Shown piece by piece: positions 7,693-16,724 of a stretch of 64,000 bases of DNA. The first letter of the stretch is position 1; each line of letters opens with the position of its first letter. A program made the translations under genes and the position numbers. The notes below the pieces were generated by a model. The model made no database searches, had not been told where the DNA came from, and worked only from the letters and a program-made list of their open reading frames with translations. This DNA comes from Lelliottia nimipressuralis (lineage in GTDB: Bacteria > Pseudomonadota > Gammaproteobacteria > Enterobacterales > Enterobacteriaceae), in NCBI RefSeq assembly GCF_004402045.1, contig NZ_SOMG01000030.1, forward strand, positions 496,001 through 560,000, written 5' to 3'.

Positions 7693-8461
7693 AAAAAGCG
7701 CGCGCATCCCGCTGTGCCAGCGACAGCGCACTGGCGCTGGCGGGGTCGAACAATGACAGGCTCTCAATTTGATTGAGTAAAATCACCTTGCGGAATGACA
7801 TTGCGCTGCGGGGTTCTGAGTCGAGCGTAATGTCATGCTCCGCATACCACCTGCTGTAATTATTCTCGATGCGCAGATCCATCGTCTTTTCATCTCTGTA
7901 CCCGCTTAACATCGGGATCAGCACAATATTGGCCGTTTTTTCATATTCCAGCGTCGCGGTGTGGATCATGCCGATGTATATCCGCCTCGACCGGAGCGTG
8001 ACCTGCGCCAGCTCGCCTTGCTCCATACACTGGTACAGCAGTTGTTCTATCCCGCTCGACTGGGCAAGGCGTTTGTAGAGCTTTTTCCGGCTTTCACCGT
8101 CCAGCCTTGCGCTACCTGCCCAGTTAGAGCGGTAGAGGCAAAACAGGATGGCAAACGCCAGCATAACGACCACCGGTGCCTGAATGCCTAAAAAACTCCA
8201 GTTCATAAAGTCGATTTGCCAGTCGGTATATTTCGGTGAGGCAAAGTGGAAAGCGTTGTTGGCGGCGGACAGGGCGAGCAGCAGCAACCAGAGCAGCCCC
8301 GTGGCAATCACGCCCTGCAGAACGAAAATACAGCCATACAGCGCAACCAGAAAATACACATCCCAGCCGAAGGATCGCTTGATTTTAAAGCGGGTCGACA
8401 GGTCGCGGCTGGTGTACCAGTACCCGCATACCATCAGCACCATAAATATCGCCGTTCCCAT
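7673..8461 (-). CDS. Unrecognised membrane protein with cytoplasmic C-terminal domain
   Basis: 262 residues, no family recognised. The first ~115 residues hold about three hydrophobic segments (1-17, 33-65 and 90-110). The remainder is soluble and mixed, with an LYQCMEQGEL stretch and a strand-rich part (LRSRRIYIGMIHTATLEYEKTANIVLIPML) suggestive of a small binding domain. The N-terminal MGTAIFMVLMVCGYWYTSRDLSTRFKIKRS also occurs as an opening in other uncharacterised enterobacterial proteins. It starts one base after the stop of a 65-residue gene, so the two are translationally coupled. It could be a membrane-bound sensor or accessory factor. Confidence 0.75.
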   Translation of the reverse strand: MGTAIFMVLMVCGYWYTSRDLSTRFKIKRSFGWDVYFLVALYGCIFVLQGVIATGLLWLLLLALSAANNAFHFASPKYTDWQIDFMNWSFLGIQAPVVVMLAFAILFCLYRSNWAGSARLDGESRKKLYKRLAQSSGIEQLLYQCMEQGELAQVTLRSRRIYIGMIHTATLEYEKTANIVLIPMLSGYRDEKTMDLRIENNYSRWYAEHDITLDSEPRSAMSFRKVILLNQIESLSLFDPASASALSLAQRDARAFSKETSP

Positions 8462-8462
8462 A

Positions 8463-8660
8463 TCAGGCCCTCTTCAGCGTGTCGACGTGACGCAGAAAAT
8501 CCTGCCGCACCTCGTTGCTTTTGTAGTTCACCGAGGCGTTCCCGTCCTGGTCGATGATGATGCGATCGCCATCTTCGACGGCTTCAATCATTTCCTGCTG
8601 GCTCATTACCTGGAGCAAAGATTCGGGGCTGGAGAAAAGCGAGAGAAAGAAGCGTTTCAT
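8463..8660 (-). CDS. Small hypothetical protein coupled to the membrane protein
   Basis: 65 residues, no family recognised: MKRFFLSLFSSPESLL, then an acidic middle (EMIEAVEDGDRIIIDQDGNASVNY) with predicted strands, and a helical end. I chose the ATG at 8660 because AAGGA stands 8 bases upstream; the ATG at 8669 overlaps that ribosome site. A cytoplasmic partner of the following membrane protein is plausible because of the one-base spacing. Confidence 0.65.
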   Translation of the reverse strand: MKRFFLSLFSSPESLLQVMSQQEMIEAVEDGDRIIIDQDGNASVNYKSNEVRQDFLRHVDTLKRA

Positions 8661-8843
8661 GTCAGGCATCCTTATGAATTAAAAAGGATAAGCCTGGAAG
8701 ATGTCCGGTGAGTTTGCCTTAAGGATAACCTGAAAGTTAAAGCCGACTGACGGCGACACCTTACCCCGTCCACAAAACCCATTTTTTGGTTTGTTATCAA
8801 CTTATTGATATATATCTAAAATAAAAAATAGATCACTACAAAC

Positions 8844-8872
8844 TTGGACAAATAACGTGAACTGTGTAAGTT
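8844..8872 (+). promoter_or_regulatory. Candidate promoter of the lipid-modification operon
   Basis: TTGGAC, a 17 bp spacer and TAAGTT, 47 bp upstream of the first ATG of the eight-gene operon, inside an AT-rich 250 bp gap. The -10 is weak. I did not find a convincing sigma-E/ECF-type promoter. Confidence 0.3.
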
Positions 8873-8918
8873 TTAATTATGCGATTACGCCACGTTGTTT
8901 ACAGCCAGGATGTGACCC

Positions 8919-9353
8919 ATGAGCACTTTGCCCTCTGTCGTGAGTCGGTTTGTTGAGTACTACGCCGCACTGGATAGCCAGCCGCCGTCTGCGCTGGTGG
9001 GGCTTTATCATTCAAATGCCACGCTTATCGATCCGTTTGGCGAGCATGACGGAATTTTCGCGCTTCAGCGCTACTTCATCCATCTGCTGGCCAACGTTGA
9101 GCATTGCCGTTTTACCATCGATCCGCCGTTGTGCAGCGAAAGCCGTTTTGTTGTGACCTGGATGATGCACTGGTCGCACCCGCGCATTGCCGGGGGAGAG
9201 CCGCTCGAACTGCCGGGGTGTTCCGTGGTGGAGACGGAAAACGATCTCATCACACGCCAGCGCGACTACTACGATGCGGGAGAGATGATCTACGAACACC
9301 TTCCTCTGCTTGGCTGGGCGGTACGGGGCGTTAAGCGGAGGGTGAAATCATGA
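8919..9353 (+). CDS. SnoaL/NTF2-like protein, first gene of lipid-modification operon
   Basis: A 144-residue NTF2-fold protein of the SnoaL group (VSRFVEYYAALDSQPPSALVGLYHSNATLIDPFGEHDG, then VTWMMHWSHPR and a final strand-rich region). Such folds act as isomerases, cyclases or small-molecule binding modules. It is the first gene of an eight-gene run and its stop overlaps the SDR start by ATGA. No signal peptide, so cytoplasmic. Its role within the acyl-chain pathway is inferred from context only. Confidence 0.85.
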   Translation: MSTLPSVVSRFVEYYAALDSQPPSALVGLYHSNATLIDPFGEHDGIFALQRYFIHLLANVEHCRFTIDPPLCSESRFVVTWMMHWSHPRIAGGEPLELPGCSVVETENDLITRQRDYYDAGEMIYEHLPLLGWAVRGVKRRVKS

Positions 9354-10069
9354 AGACGGTTCTGATTACTGGCGCAAGCTCGGGCATCGGTGCCGGTCTG
9401 GCGAAATCCTATTCCGCTGACGGCTACCATGTGATCGCCTGCGGGCGAGATCCTGTGCGCCTGGAAGCACTGCATCAAACCTGCCCCAATCTCACCGTTC
9501 GCCTGTTCGATATGACAGACAGGGATGCCTGTCGCCAGGCTCTGACCGGCAGCTACGCCGATCTGATAATTCTCTGCGCCGGGACCTGCGAATACCTCGA
9601 ACAGGGCGTGGTGGACGCGGCGCTGGTGGAGCGGGTGATGGCAACAAATTTCCTCGGTCCGGTGAATTGCCTTGAGGCGCTACAGCCGCAGCTGGTTGCG
9701 GGCAACCGCGTGGTCCTGGTGAGTTCGATGGCCCACTGGCTGCCTTTTCCCCGCGCGGAGGCCTACGGCGCGTCCAAGGCGGCGCTGAGCTGGTTTGCCG
9801 AGAGCCTGCGCCTGGACTGGGAGCCAAAAGGGATTACCGTCACGGTTGTCTCGCCGGGCTTTGTTGACACGCCCCTGACGCGCAAAAACGATTTTGCCAT
9901 GCCGGGCAGGGTGAGCGTCGACGAGGCGGTGAAGGCGATCCGGACCGGACTGGCGGCAGGGAAAATGCATATCGCGTTTCCCGCCGGGTTTGGCTTCATT
10001 TTGCGGCTGCTCTCCAGGCTACCCGCGTTTTTGCAGCGCGCGCTGCTGCGCAGGATGGTGCGTTCATGA
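9350..10069 (+). CDS. SDR family oxidoreductase of the lipid-modification operon
   Basis: A 239-residue classical SDR. TGASSGIG is at 7-14, LCAG at 75-78, and the catalytic S125/S126, Y139 and K143 are present (VLVSSMA and YGASK), with PG in VSPGFVDTPLT. The last ~30 residues are hydrophobic and basic (GFGFILRLLSRLPAFLQRALL), consistent with membrane association and a lipid substrate. It overlaps both neighbours by 4 bp. Together with the FAD protein and the methyltransferase it probably acts on fatty acyl chains; the exact reaction is not known. Confidence 0.9.
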   Translation: MKTVLITGASSGIGAGLAKSYSADGYHVIACGRDPVRLEALHQTCPNLTVRLFDMTDRDACRQALTGSYADLIILCAGTCEYLEQGVVDAALVERVMATNFLGPVNCLEALQPQLVAGNRVVLVSSMAHWLPFPRAEAYGASKAALSWFAESLRLDWEPKGITVTVVSPGFVDTPLTRKNDFAMPGRVSVDEAVKAIRTGLAAGKMHIAFPAGFGFILRLLSRLPAFLQRALLRRMVRS

Positions 10070-11325
10070 AGATTGCGATTATCGGCAGCGGCATCGCCGG
10101 GCTGACCTGCGCCTGGCGGCTGGCCGGGCACCACCAGGTGACCCTGTTTGAAGCGGGAGCTACGCCCGGCGGGCATACCGCAACGGTTGACGTGACGACG
10201 CCGCAGGGCACATATGCGATCGATACCGGGTTTATCGTCTACAACGATCGCACCTATCCGCGTTTTATGGGCCTGCTCAGCGAGCTGGGCATCAGCGGGC
10301 AAAAAACGCAGATGAGCTTTTCGGTGCACAACCCGGCGACGGGGCTTGAGTACAACGGGCACACCCTGACATCGCTGTTTGCCCAGCGTCGAAACCTGGT
10401 GAATCCGACATTCTGGCGGCTGCTGGGCGAGATTGTTCGCTTCAATCGTCTGGCGAAAGTGGCGCTGGACGCCGAGGTTGACCCCAACGCCACGCTGCAG
10501 ACGTTTCTGCAGCAGCACGGCTTCACGTCGTTTTTCGCGCGACACTATATTCTGCCGATGGGGGCCGCCATCTGGTCATCCTCGCTGCAGGAGATGAAGC
10601 GTTTCCCGCTGCCGCTCTTTTTACGCTTCTTTCACCATCACGGCCTGCTGGATATCACCCATCGCCCGCAGTGGTACGTCGTCCCGGGCGGCTCGCGGGA
10701 GTATATCCGCGCGATGCTGGATAAACTGGGTGACCGTCTGACGCTACACCTGAACGCGCCGGTTCAGCGTGTGAAACGCCATGCGGATGGTGTCACTCTC
10801 CTGTTTGACGACGCCACCCATACCTTCGATCAGGTGATTTTTGCCTGCCACTCGGCCCAGGCGCTGGCCATGCTTGACAATCCGACGCAGGCAGAACGCG
10901 AGGTGCTGGGCGATATCGGCTGGCAGCGCAACGAGGTGGTGTTGCACAGCGATCCGCGCTGGCTGCCGGTGCGCCAGCGGGCGTGGGCCAGCTGGAACTA
11001 CCGCCTCAGCGATCGGGAGCAGGCCAGCGCCTGCGTCACCTACAACATGAACATTCTGCAGGGGCTGCCTGCGGGCAGTCCGCTGTTCTGCGTTACCCTC
11101 AATCCGGACACGCCGGTGGACGAACGCTTCGTCTGGCAACGCTTTGTTTATGAACATCCGCTGTTTAACCCGCAAAGCTGGCAGGCGCAGGCGCGCCGCG
11201 GCGAGATCAACGGCCAGCGGCGGAGCTGGTTCTGCGGGGCCTGGTGGTACAACGGTTTTCATGAAGATGGCGTGCGCAGCGCGCTGGACGTGGTCAATGC
11301 GATAGCGGCCGGAGAGGGGAACTGA
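10066..11325 (+). CDS. FAD-dependent amine-oxidase-like oxidoreductase
   Basis: A 419-residue flavoprotein. The N-terminal dinucleotide fold has GSGIAG at 7-12 and [11 protein letters not shown], matching the amine oxidase/phytoene desaturase superfamily (NAD(P)-binding Rossmann plus FAD loop). The rest matches the flavoproteins consistently found beside DUF1365 and cyclopropane-synthase-like genes ([26 protein letters not shown], the terminal [17 protein letters not shown]). Homologous sets in photosynthetic alphaproteobacteria belong to the RpoE-ChrR singlet-oxygen response and relate to unusual fatty acids. Expected role: oxidation or desaturation of an acyl chain. ATGA overlap upstream, one base gap downstream. 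Confidence 0.9.
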   Translation: MKIAIIGSGIAGLTCAWRLAGHHQVTLFEAGATPGGHTATVDVTTPQGTYAIDTGFIVYNDRTYPRFMGLLSELGISGQKTQMSFSVHNPATGLEYNGHTLTSLFAQRRNLVNPTFWRLLGEIVRFNRLAKVALDAEVDPNATLQTFLQQHGFTSFFARHYILPMGAAIWSSSLQEMKRFPLPLFLRFFHHHGLLDITHRPQWYVVPGGSREYIRAMLDKLGDRLTLHLNAPVQRVKRHADGVTLLFDDATHTFDQVIFACHSAQALAMLDNPTQAEREVLGDIGWQRNEVVLHSDPRWLPVRQRAWASWNYRLSDREQASACVTYNMNILQGLPAGSPLFCVTLNPDTPVDERFVWQRFVYEHPLFNPQSWQAQARRGEINGQRRSWFCGAWWYNGFHEDGVRSALDVVNAIAAGEGN

Positions 11326-11326
11326 C

Positions 11327-12049
11327 ATGAACAGCTGCCTCTATCACGGCGTCTTACGCCACCGTCGCCTTCATCCGAAAACCCATGAATTTAGCTACAG
11401 CGTCTTTATGGCCTGGCTGGATCTGGATGAACTGCCGCAGCTGGCGTCCGTCGGCGTGCGGCGCAATCGCTTTGCCGCCGCCTCGTTCCATGATGCGGAC
11501 TATCCCCTCGGCACGCCGCTTAAGGAGAACGCGCTGAGCAGGCTGGAGAGCCTGACCGGCGAACGTCCGGACGGGCGGGTTATGCTCCTGACGCAGCTGC
11601 GCTATTTCGGGCTGCATTTTAATCCGGTCAACTTTTACTACTGCTATGACGGGAAGGGAATCCTGCGTTGGGTGCTGGCTGAGGTCCGCAACACACCGTG
11701 GAATGAACGTCATTACTATGCCGTCAACGGGCAGGATGCGCAGCCCACGGAAAAAGCGTTTCACGTTTCCCCCTTCAACCCGATGGACATGATTTACCAC
11801 TGGCGCTTCAACAACCCGGATAACACCCTGCATATGCACATTGAAAATCACCAGGAAGCGAAGGTGTTTGACGCCACGCTGGCGCTGCGCCGGGCGCCTC
11901 TGACCCGTCCGGCGCTGCGCTCGCTGCTGCTGCGCATCCCGCTGATGACCCTGAAAACCGTTTTCGCCATTTACTGGCAGGCGCTGCGCCTGTGGCTCAA
12001 GCGCGTGCCGCTGTATAACCATCCCGTCAGCAGGAGTGAACGCTCATGA
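11327..12049 (+). CDS. DUF1365 family protein
   Basis: A 240-residue DUF1365 protein, full length. Family marks: [72 protein letters not shown]. The many conserved His, Asn and aromatic residues suggest a metal or lipid site, but the reaction is unknown. It nearly always occurs between an amine-oxidase-like flavoprotein and a cyclopropane-synthase-like methyltransferase, as here; an accessory or catalytic step in acyl-chain modification is inferred. Its stop overlaps the next start by ATGA. Confidence 0.9.
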   Translation: MNSCLYHGVLRHRRLHPKTHEFSYSVFMAWLDLDELPQLASVGVRRNRFAAASFHDADYPLGTPLKENALSRLESLTGERPDGRVMLLTQLRYFGLHFNPVNFYYCYDGKGILRWVLAEVRNTPWNERHYYAVNGQDAQPTEKAFHVSPFNPMDMIYHWRFNNPDNTLHMHIENHQEAKVFDATLALRRAPLTRPALRSLLLRIPLMTLKTVFAIYWQALRLWLKRVPLYNHPVSRSERS

Positions 12050-13266
12050 CCGATCCCGTCTTTGCGCTAGAACCCGATATCCCGCGCAACGTCCGCATCG
12101 CGCGCTGGCTGCTTTTCAGGCTGTTAAGCGGCATCCGCGGCGGCTCGCTCACGCTGCGGGAAGGGGCGCAGACCTTTCATTTTGGCGAGACATCCTCCGC
12201 GCTGCATGCCGACGTGCAGATCCTCACGCCCGGCGTCTACTGGCGCGTCTTAACGGGCGGGAGCCTTGCCGCGGCAGAAGCCTGGATAGACGGCGAATGG
12301 GAAACCGCGCATCTCACGCCGCTTCTGGAACTGCTGGCGCTCAACGGCGAGGTACTTGGCCGTCTGGAAAAAGGATTCCATCTGCTCGGCAGGCCGCTTG
12401 AACGGTTACGCCACTGGACGCGGCGCAACTCCCGCGTGCAGGCGCGGGAAAATATTGCGGCCCATTACGATTTGGGCAACACCTTTTATAGCCATTTTCT
12501 GGATAAGGAGCTGCTTTACTCCAGCGCGCTGTTTAACGCTGACGAGCAGGATCTCACGGCGGCTCAGCAGGCCAAAATGGCGCGTCTGTGCGAACAGCTG
12601 GCGCTGCGCCCGGGTGACCACCTGCTGGAAATTGGCACCGGCTGGGGCGCGATGGCGGAATACGCAGCCCGCCATTATGGCTGCCGGGTGACCACCACCA
12701 CGCTTTCGCAGGAGCAATACGTCTGGGCGACAGAGCGGATCGCCCGCGCCGGGCTGCAGGATCGGGTTGAGGTGCTGCTCTGCGACTATCGCGATCTCAC
12801 CGGTCAGTACGATAAGCTGGTCTCGATAGAGATGATTGAGGCCGTAGGTAAGCGCTATCTGCCGGTGTTCTTCCGCACCTGCCAGGCGCGGCTGCGTCCG
12901 GGAGGACGCATGGCGATTCAGGCCATCACCATTCAGGATCAGCGCTATCGCGACTACAGCAAAAGCGTCGATTTTATCCAGCGCTACATTTTCCCCGGCG
13001 GTTTTTTGCCGAGCATTACCGCAATGAATGAGCTGATGACGCGCCACACCGACTTCGTGGTGCGCAATCTCTTCGACATGGGGCCGGACTATGCCCGCAC
13101 GCTGGCCCACTGGCGCCAACGCTTTGTCCATGCCTGGCAGGAGATTGAAAAGCTTGGCTTCGATGAACGGTTCCGCCGGATGTGGCTGTATTACTTTGGC
13201 TACTGCGAAGCCGGGTTTAACGCCCGCACCATTAGCGTGGTGCAGCTCACCGCCGAGCGCGTATGA
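12046..13266 (+). CDS. Cyclopropane-fatty-acid-synthase-like SAM methyltransferase
   Basis: 406 residues, in the CFA synthase family: N-terminal lipid-binding part (about 1-120) and SAM-dependent methyltransferase domain. Motifs: AHYDLGN (139-145), SAM-binding LEIGTGWG (194-201), SIEMIEAVG (260-268, with E262), YIFPGG (314-319) and [10 protein letters not shown]. In E. coli Cfa a bicarbonate-binding histidine lies in a LHTI stretch; the matching place here reads IQAI (Q292), so the conserved histidine is replaced. This may mean methyl or methylene transfer without cyclopropanation, as in pathways making branched or furan fatty acids, which is inference. Cytoplasmic, membrane-facing. Confidence 0.9.
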   Translation: MTDPVFALEPDIPRNVRIARWLLFRLLSGIRGGSLTLREGAQTFHFGETSSALHADVQILTPGVYWRVLTGGSLAAAEAWIDGEWETAHLTPLLELLALNGEVLGRLEKGFHLLGRPLERLRHWTRRNSRVQARENIAAHYDLGNTFYSHFLDKELLYSSALFNADEQDLTAAQQAKMARLCEQLALRPGDHLLEIGTGWGAMAEYAARHYGCRVTTTTLSQEQYVWATERIARAGLQDRVEVLLCDYRDLTGQYDKLVSIEMIEAVGKRYLPVFFRTCQARLRPGGRMAIQAITIQDQRYRDYSKSVDFIQRYIFPGGFLPSITAMNELMTRHTDFVVRNLFDMGPDYARTLAHWRQRFVHAWQEIEKLGFDERFRRMWLYYFGYCEAGFNARTISVVQLTAERV

Positions 13267-13748
13267 GGCGTTACCTTCAGGTCTTCCTGCTGGCCGTCGC
13301 GTTCGATCTTTACTGGGCGCTGGTGGTGCTCTTTCGCGAGCAAGGCCTGATTATCTGGCTCGCGCTGGCGGTCCTGGCGTGCCTGCTGTTACCGCCAGCA
13401 TACCGGTTTTACGCCATTGGGCTGGCGGCGGCGGGCAGCATGCTGGACGCGCTCTGGGCCCTGACCGGGCTCATTGCCTTCACGGGTGAGTCCCTGATGC
13501 CTTTATGGATGGTGGCATTGTGGCTGATGTTTGCCACGGTCTGGACACAGCTGACGCGCACTACAACGTTGCCCGGCTGGCTGCTGACCCTGCTGGCCGC
13601 GGTTGGGGGTCCGGTGGCTTACCTGTTCGGCGAGCGCCTGGGCGCTATCACGTTTCTGGAACCGACCTTTATCGTCGTCAGCTGGATGGCGCCGGGGTGG
13701 CTGGTGTTGATGCTGTTTTTCCACCTGCTGATGGGGAGTCAAAAATGA
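13263..13748 (+). CDS. DUF2878 integral membrane protein
   Basis: 161 residues and almost entirely hydrophobic, with about five transmembrane segments (5-18, 27-45, 55-70, 82-98, 108-120 and a final one near 140-155). It matches DUF2878, small inner-membrane proteins found in clusters with cyclopropane-synthase-like genes. Function unknown; it may anchor the soluble enzymes at the membrane or move a lipid intermediate. It overlaps both neighbours by 4 bp. Confidence 0.85.
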   Translation: MRRYLQVFLLAVAFDLYWALVVLFREQGLIIWLALAVLACLLLPPAYRFYAIGLAAAGSMLDALWALTGLIAFTGESLMPLWMVALWLMFATVWTQLTRTTTLPGWLLTLLAAVGGPVAYLFGERLGAITFLEPTFIVVSWMAPGWLVLMLFFHLLMGSQK

Positions 13749-14269
13749 GAGCTGCGGTTCTGCTGCTTTGGTTAACGATCGTCACCCCCGCAGCCCAGGC
13801 GGCCGACTGGCTGGCCTGGCGTAAAGTGGGCGACGCCACGCTCACCTGGGGACCTTTCACCGTCTATACCTCCCAGCTGCGCACTCCGGATGGCCGTTAC
13901 AGCCGAGAGGAGCAGGAACAGGCGCTGATTATTACCTATGCGCGCGACATCGGTCGCGATGAACTGGTCGAGGCGACCCGCGACCAGTGGCAGGCGCAGG
14001 GGATCCTGGCCCAGGAACCGCAAAGCGAAGCCTGGCTGCGGATGCTCCAGTCGCTGTGGCCGGATGTCCGACCGGGCTCGCAGCTGGCGTTTGTTCTCAA
14101 CGATAAGCAGGGGCAGTTCTGGTACCGCGCGTCAGCGGCGCAAACATCCTTTATTCCACTCGGAGCACGCCAGTCGGAAGCGTTCAGCACCCGTTTTCTG
14201 GCCATCTGGCTCGATCCTCGCACGCAATATCCTGAGCTGCGCCAGCAGTTAATCGGAGGCCAAAAATGA
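13745..14269 (+). CDS. Chalcone-isomerase-like domain protein, exported
   Basis: 174 residues. An N-terminal signal peptide (MRAAVLLLWLTIVTPAAQA, cleavage after AQA) precedes a chalcone-isomerase-like domain (DWLAWRKVGDATLTWGPFTVYTSQL, with LIITYARDIGRDELVEATRDQW and FVLNDKQGQFWYR). This fold binds fatty acids or flavonoids; bacterial members are not true chalcone isomerases. The periplasmic place suggests handling of a modified lipid outside the inner membrane. The start at 13745 is set by the ATGA overlap with DUF2878. Confidence 0.85.
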   Translation: MRAAVLLLWLTIVTPAAQAADWLAWRKVGDATLTWGPFTVYTSQLRTPDGRYSREEQEQALIITYARDIGRDELVEATRDQWQAQGILAQEPQSEAWLRMLQSLWPDVRPGSQLAFVLNDKQGQFWYRASAAQTSFIPLGARQSEAFSTRFLAIWLDPRTQYPELRQQLIGGQK

Positions 14270-14793
14270 AACGTATCCTGATGGTGGCGCTGGCATTCAC
14301 GATGCTGCTGGCGGGCTGTAGCACGGAGGTGGCCGAGTATCGCCAGCAGCAGCCGCGGCTGGATATCTTCCACTATTTCCAGGGCAAAACCGAAGCGTGG
14401 GGGATGGTGCAGGATCGTAGCGGGAAGCAGATCCGTCGCTTCCACGTTGAGATTGCCGGGGACGTTATCGGCGATACGCTGACGCTCAATGAACACTTTG
14501 TCTACGACGACGGCGAGAAGCAGCAGCGGGTATGGCATATCCGTCGCGTGGGGAACGATCGCTACGAGGGAACGGCGGGGGATATTGAAGGGGTTGCCAC
14601 GGGGCAGGCAGCGGGCAACGCCTTTAACTGGCATTACAGCATGAACGTAAAAGCCAACGGGAGCACCTGGCTACTGAAGTTTGACGACTGGATGTACCTG
14701 CAGGATGAGACCCATCTGTTTAATAAAACCGAGATGAAGAAATTTGGCGTCACCGTCGCCACGGTGACGCTGTTCTTTACCCGTAGGACGTGA
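14266..14793 (+). CDS. DUF3833 lipoprotein
   Basis: 175 residues. The signal peptide ends with a lipobox (MLLAGC, lipidated cysteine about residue 18), so it is an outer- or inner-membrane lipoprotein. The rest fits DUF3833 (LDIFHYFQGKTEAWGMVQDRSGK, then DIEGVATGQAAGNAFNWHYSM), a lipocalin-like beta-rich fold. It is the last gene of the operon and ends 2 bp before the convergent transporter gene. It may bind the modified lipid at the outer membrane; this is inference from fold and context. Confidence 0.88.
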   Translation: MKRILMVALAFTMLLAGCSTEVAEYRQQQPRLDIFHYFQGKTEAWGMVQDRSGKQIRRFHVEIAGDVIGDTLTLNEHFVYDDGEKQQRVWHIRRVGNDRYEGTAGDIEGVATGQAAGNAFNWHYSMNVKANGSTWLLKFDDWMYLQDETHLFNKTEMKKFGVTVATVTLFFTRRT

Positions 14794-14795
14794 GT

Positions 14796-15254
14796 TTAGT
14801 CGCGGAGGCTCCCGGTTTTGCTGCTGGAGTAGATGAAGTACAGGGCAATACCCAGACAGACCACCGCGCCCAGGCGGCTCATCGAAAAGGGAATGGCCGT
14901 ATTCCCCAGCCAGCCAAAGTTATCAATCAGCATGCTCATGGTGAGCTGACCAAAGATGACCGCTACCGTGGCGACGGCGGTGCCGATACGCTGCACCGCG
15001 AGCACCATTATCACGATATAGGGCACGCCAAACATCGCGCCGAGGAGCTGCCATTTCGGCACGTCCAGAAGCGTGACAGCCTGCTTAGGCTCAAAGAAGA
15101 AAATGAGCAGGGCGGTTACCAGGGCGCCGACGGAAAACGTCAGGAACGCGCTTTTAAAAACGCCGACGTTGCTGCCAAGCTGTCCGTTGATTGCGGCCTG
15201 AATGCTCAGCGTCGCGCCGCCGCAAACGGCCAGAAGAATCATAATCAGTGTCAT
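14796..15254 (-). CDS. YdcZ/DUF606-type DMT transporter, second subunit
   Basis: 152 residues with five predicted transmembrane helices and the DUF606 pattern (GATLSIQAAINGQLGSNVGVFKSAFLTF, then FGQLTMSMLIDNFGWLG). DUF606 proteins are half-size drug/metabolite transporters and often come as paired genes that form heterodimers. It begins 3 bp after the stop of its paralogue, with a GGGGTAACGT ribosome site. The substrate is unknown. Confidence 0.88.
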   Translation of the reverse strand: MTLIMILLAVCGGATLSIQAAINGQLGSNVGVFKSAFLTFSVGALVTALLIFFFEPKQAVTLLDVPKWQLLGAMFGVPYIVIMVLAVQRIGTAVATVAVIFGQLTMSMLIDNFGWLGNTAIPFSMSRLGAVVCLGIALYFIYSSSKTGSLRD

Positions 15255-15257
15255 ACG

Positions 15258-15692
15258 TTACCCCTGTGCGACCAGAACCAGTGCCGCAATGATGAATCCC
15301 AGCGCGATAATGCGCTTCGCGTTTATCCTCCTGTGCGGTGTACCCAGCAGACCATAGTGGTCAATGATCAGGCTTTTAAAGACCTGACCCGCCAGAATGC
15401 CAATCATCGTCAGGGCGATGCCGATGGCGGGTGTCGCCACGGTCAGAATGACCACGTAAACAGGGCCAAGCACGCCGCCGAGCAGTTGCCATGACGGCTG
15501 TGAAAAAAATGACGGGCTGTTTCGCGGACTAAAAAATAGCATCAGCAGAAACGTCAGCGCAGCACCCACGCCGAAGATGCTGAACGTGGCCCATAAATCC
15601 CCAACTTCGCTGCCTAGCGGCCCCAGCAACCCCGCCTCGACGGAAAGACCCATCCCGCCGGCAATCACCAGTAAAATCAAAACAAACTGCAT
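15258..15692 (-). CDS. YdcZ/DUF606-type DMT transporter, first subunit
   Basis: 144 residues and five predicted helices, paralogous to the following gene (GLSVEAGLLGPLGSEVGDLWATFSIF and LAGQVFKSLIIDHYGLLG align with the partner). GGAGGAAGAAGA just upstream of the ATG is a strong ribosome site. Divergent from a LysR gene that probably regulates it. A heterodimeric small-molecule exporter is the likely product. Confidence 0.88.
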   Translation of the reverse strand: MQFVLILLVIAGGMGLSVEAGLLGPLGSEVGDLWATFSIFGVGAALTFLLMLFFSPRNSPSFFSQPSWQLLGGVLGPVYVVILTVATPAIGIALTMIGILAGQVFKSLIIDHYGLLGTPHRRINAKRIIALGFIIAALVLVAQG

Positions 15693-15787
15693 TCTTCTTC
15701 CTCCGTTTTCAGGCGAAGAAGATTACGTCGGTAGCTCAGTGAGAAAAATGCCATAATGCTGGAAACACCTTTGCAGGATATGCATCA

Positions 15788-16720
15788 ATGGTTGACGCTA
15801 GCAATATCAACATCCGCGCGTTGCTGATCTTTATTGACGTGTATGAAGCACAGAACTTCTCCGTCGTGGCGCGGCGGCAGGGAATATCGGCCTCGCAGAT
15901 ATCGCGCGTGATCCACCAGCTTGAGGACGCGCTCGGGCAGCAGCTTTTCTACCGCAACACGCGGGCCGTCATCCCCACGGAAAGCGGTCATCTTTTTATT
16001 CGCTATGCCCGTTCGATGACGGAAAACCTGGAAGAGGCGCGACGAGAGCTGGACGCGCGTGCGGTGGAGCCGTCCGGTACAATCCGCATTAACGGACCGG
16101 TGTTTTTCGGCCAGAAGCACATTGCCCCCGGACTTCCCGGCCTGTCGGAACGTTATCCTCGCCTCAGCGTAGAGCTGACGTTGACCGATGATTTTATCGA
16201 CCCGCACCGCGATGCCGCCGACGTTATCTTCCGGATTGGCGTGCTGACGGACTCCTCCTTTCACGCGCGGGTGTTCGGGCAGCAGGTGTATCACCTGGCC
16301 GCGTCGCCAGAGTATGTGCGTAAGTACGGTGCACCTGAAGGGCCGGACGATCTGAACCGTCATCACTGTCTTGTCTATCGCGGATCGTCAGGACCTAACC
16401 GCTGGCTGTTGCGCAGGGAGGGCGAGGCGTGGACACACTATCCCGTTACGCCATTGATGACTTCGAATAATGCGGAAGCGTTACTGGCAGCGGCGCTGGG
16501 CGGGATGGGTATTGTGCTGTTTCCGGACTGGCTGGTGAGCGAGCAGCTCCAGCGCGGTGAGCTGATTCCGCTCCTGCCCGCGCTGGAGTGCGCCATTAAT
16601 ACGGAACAGCAGGCTATCGCGGCGATCTATCCAGATGCCCGACATCCGCCCCTGAACGTCAGGGCGGTGATTGATTATTACGTCGAGCGCTTTGGTACGC
16701 CGCTTTACTGGCAAACGTAA
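15788..16720 (+). CDS. LysR family transcriptional regulator
   Basis: 310 residues. The HTH lies at about 10-65 (FIDVYEAQNFSVVARRQGISASQISRVIHQLEDALGQQLFYRNTR) with a linker helix and an effector-binding domain of the CrgA/PecT type. It is divergent from the two DUF606 transporter genes (95 bp between starts) and ends 4 bp before the convergent mesD. It probably controls the exporter in response to its substrate. Confidence 0.88.
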   Translation: MVDASNINIRALLIFIDVYEAQNFSVVARRQGISASQISRVIHQLEDALGQQLFYRNTRAVIPTESGHLFIRYARSMTENLEEARRELDARAVEPSGTIRINGPVFFGQKHIAPGLPGLSERYPRLSVELTLTDDFIDPHRDAADVIFRIGVLTDSSFHARVFGQQVYHLAASPEYVRKYGAPEGPDDLNRHHCLVYRGSSGPNRWLLRREGEAWTHYPVTPLMTSNNAEALLAAALGGMGIVLFPDWLVSEQLQRGELIPLLPALECAINTEQQAIAAIYPDARHPPLNVRAVIDYYVERFGTPLYWQT

Positions 16721-16724
16721 AGAA

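Noticed and set aside
8820-8918. Sigma-E/ECF-type promoter before the lipid operon
   Set aside because: A GTGAACT-like element is present, but no matching -10 stands at the right distance, and no ECF sigma gene is nearby.
14790-15494. 234-codon plus-strand frame opposite the DUF606 transporters
   Set aside because: Its product is highly charged with no recognisable fold; the minus-strand transporter pair explains the region.
15692-15722. CTTCTTC/GAAGAAG inverted repeat between the LysR and transporter genes
   Set aside because: One arm is the ribosome-binding region and start of the transporter gene, so the match is explained without an operator.
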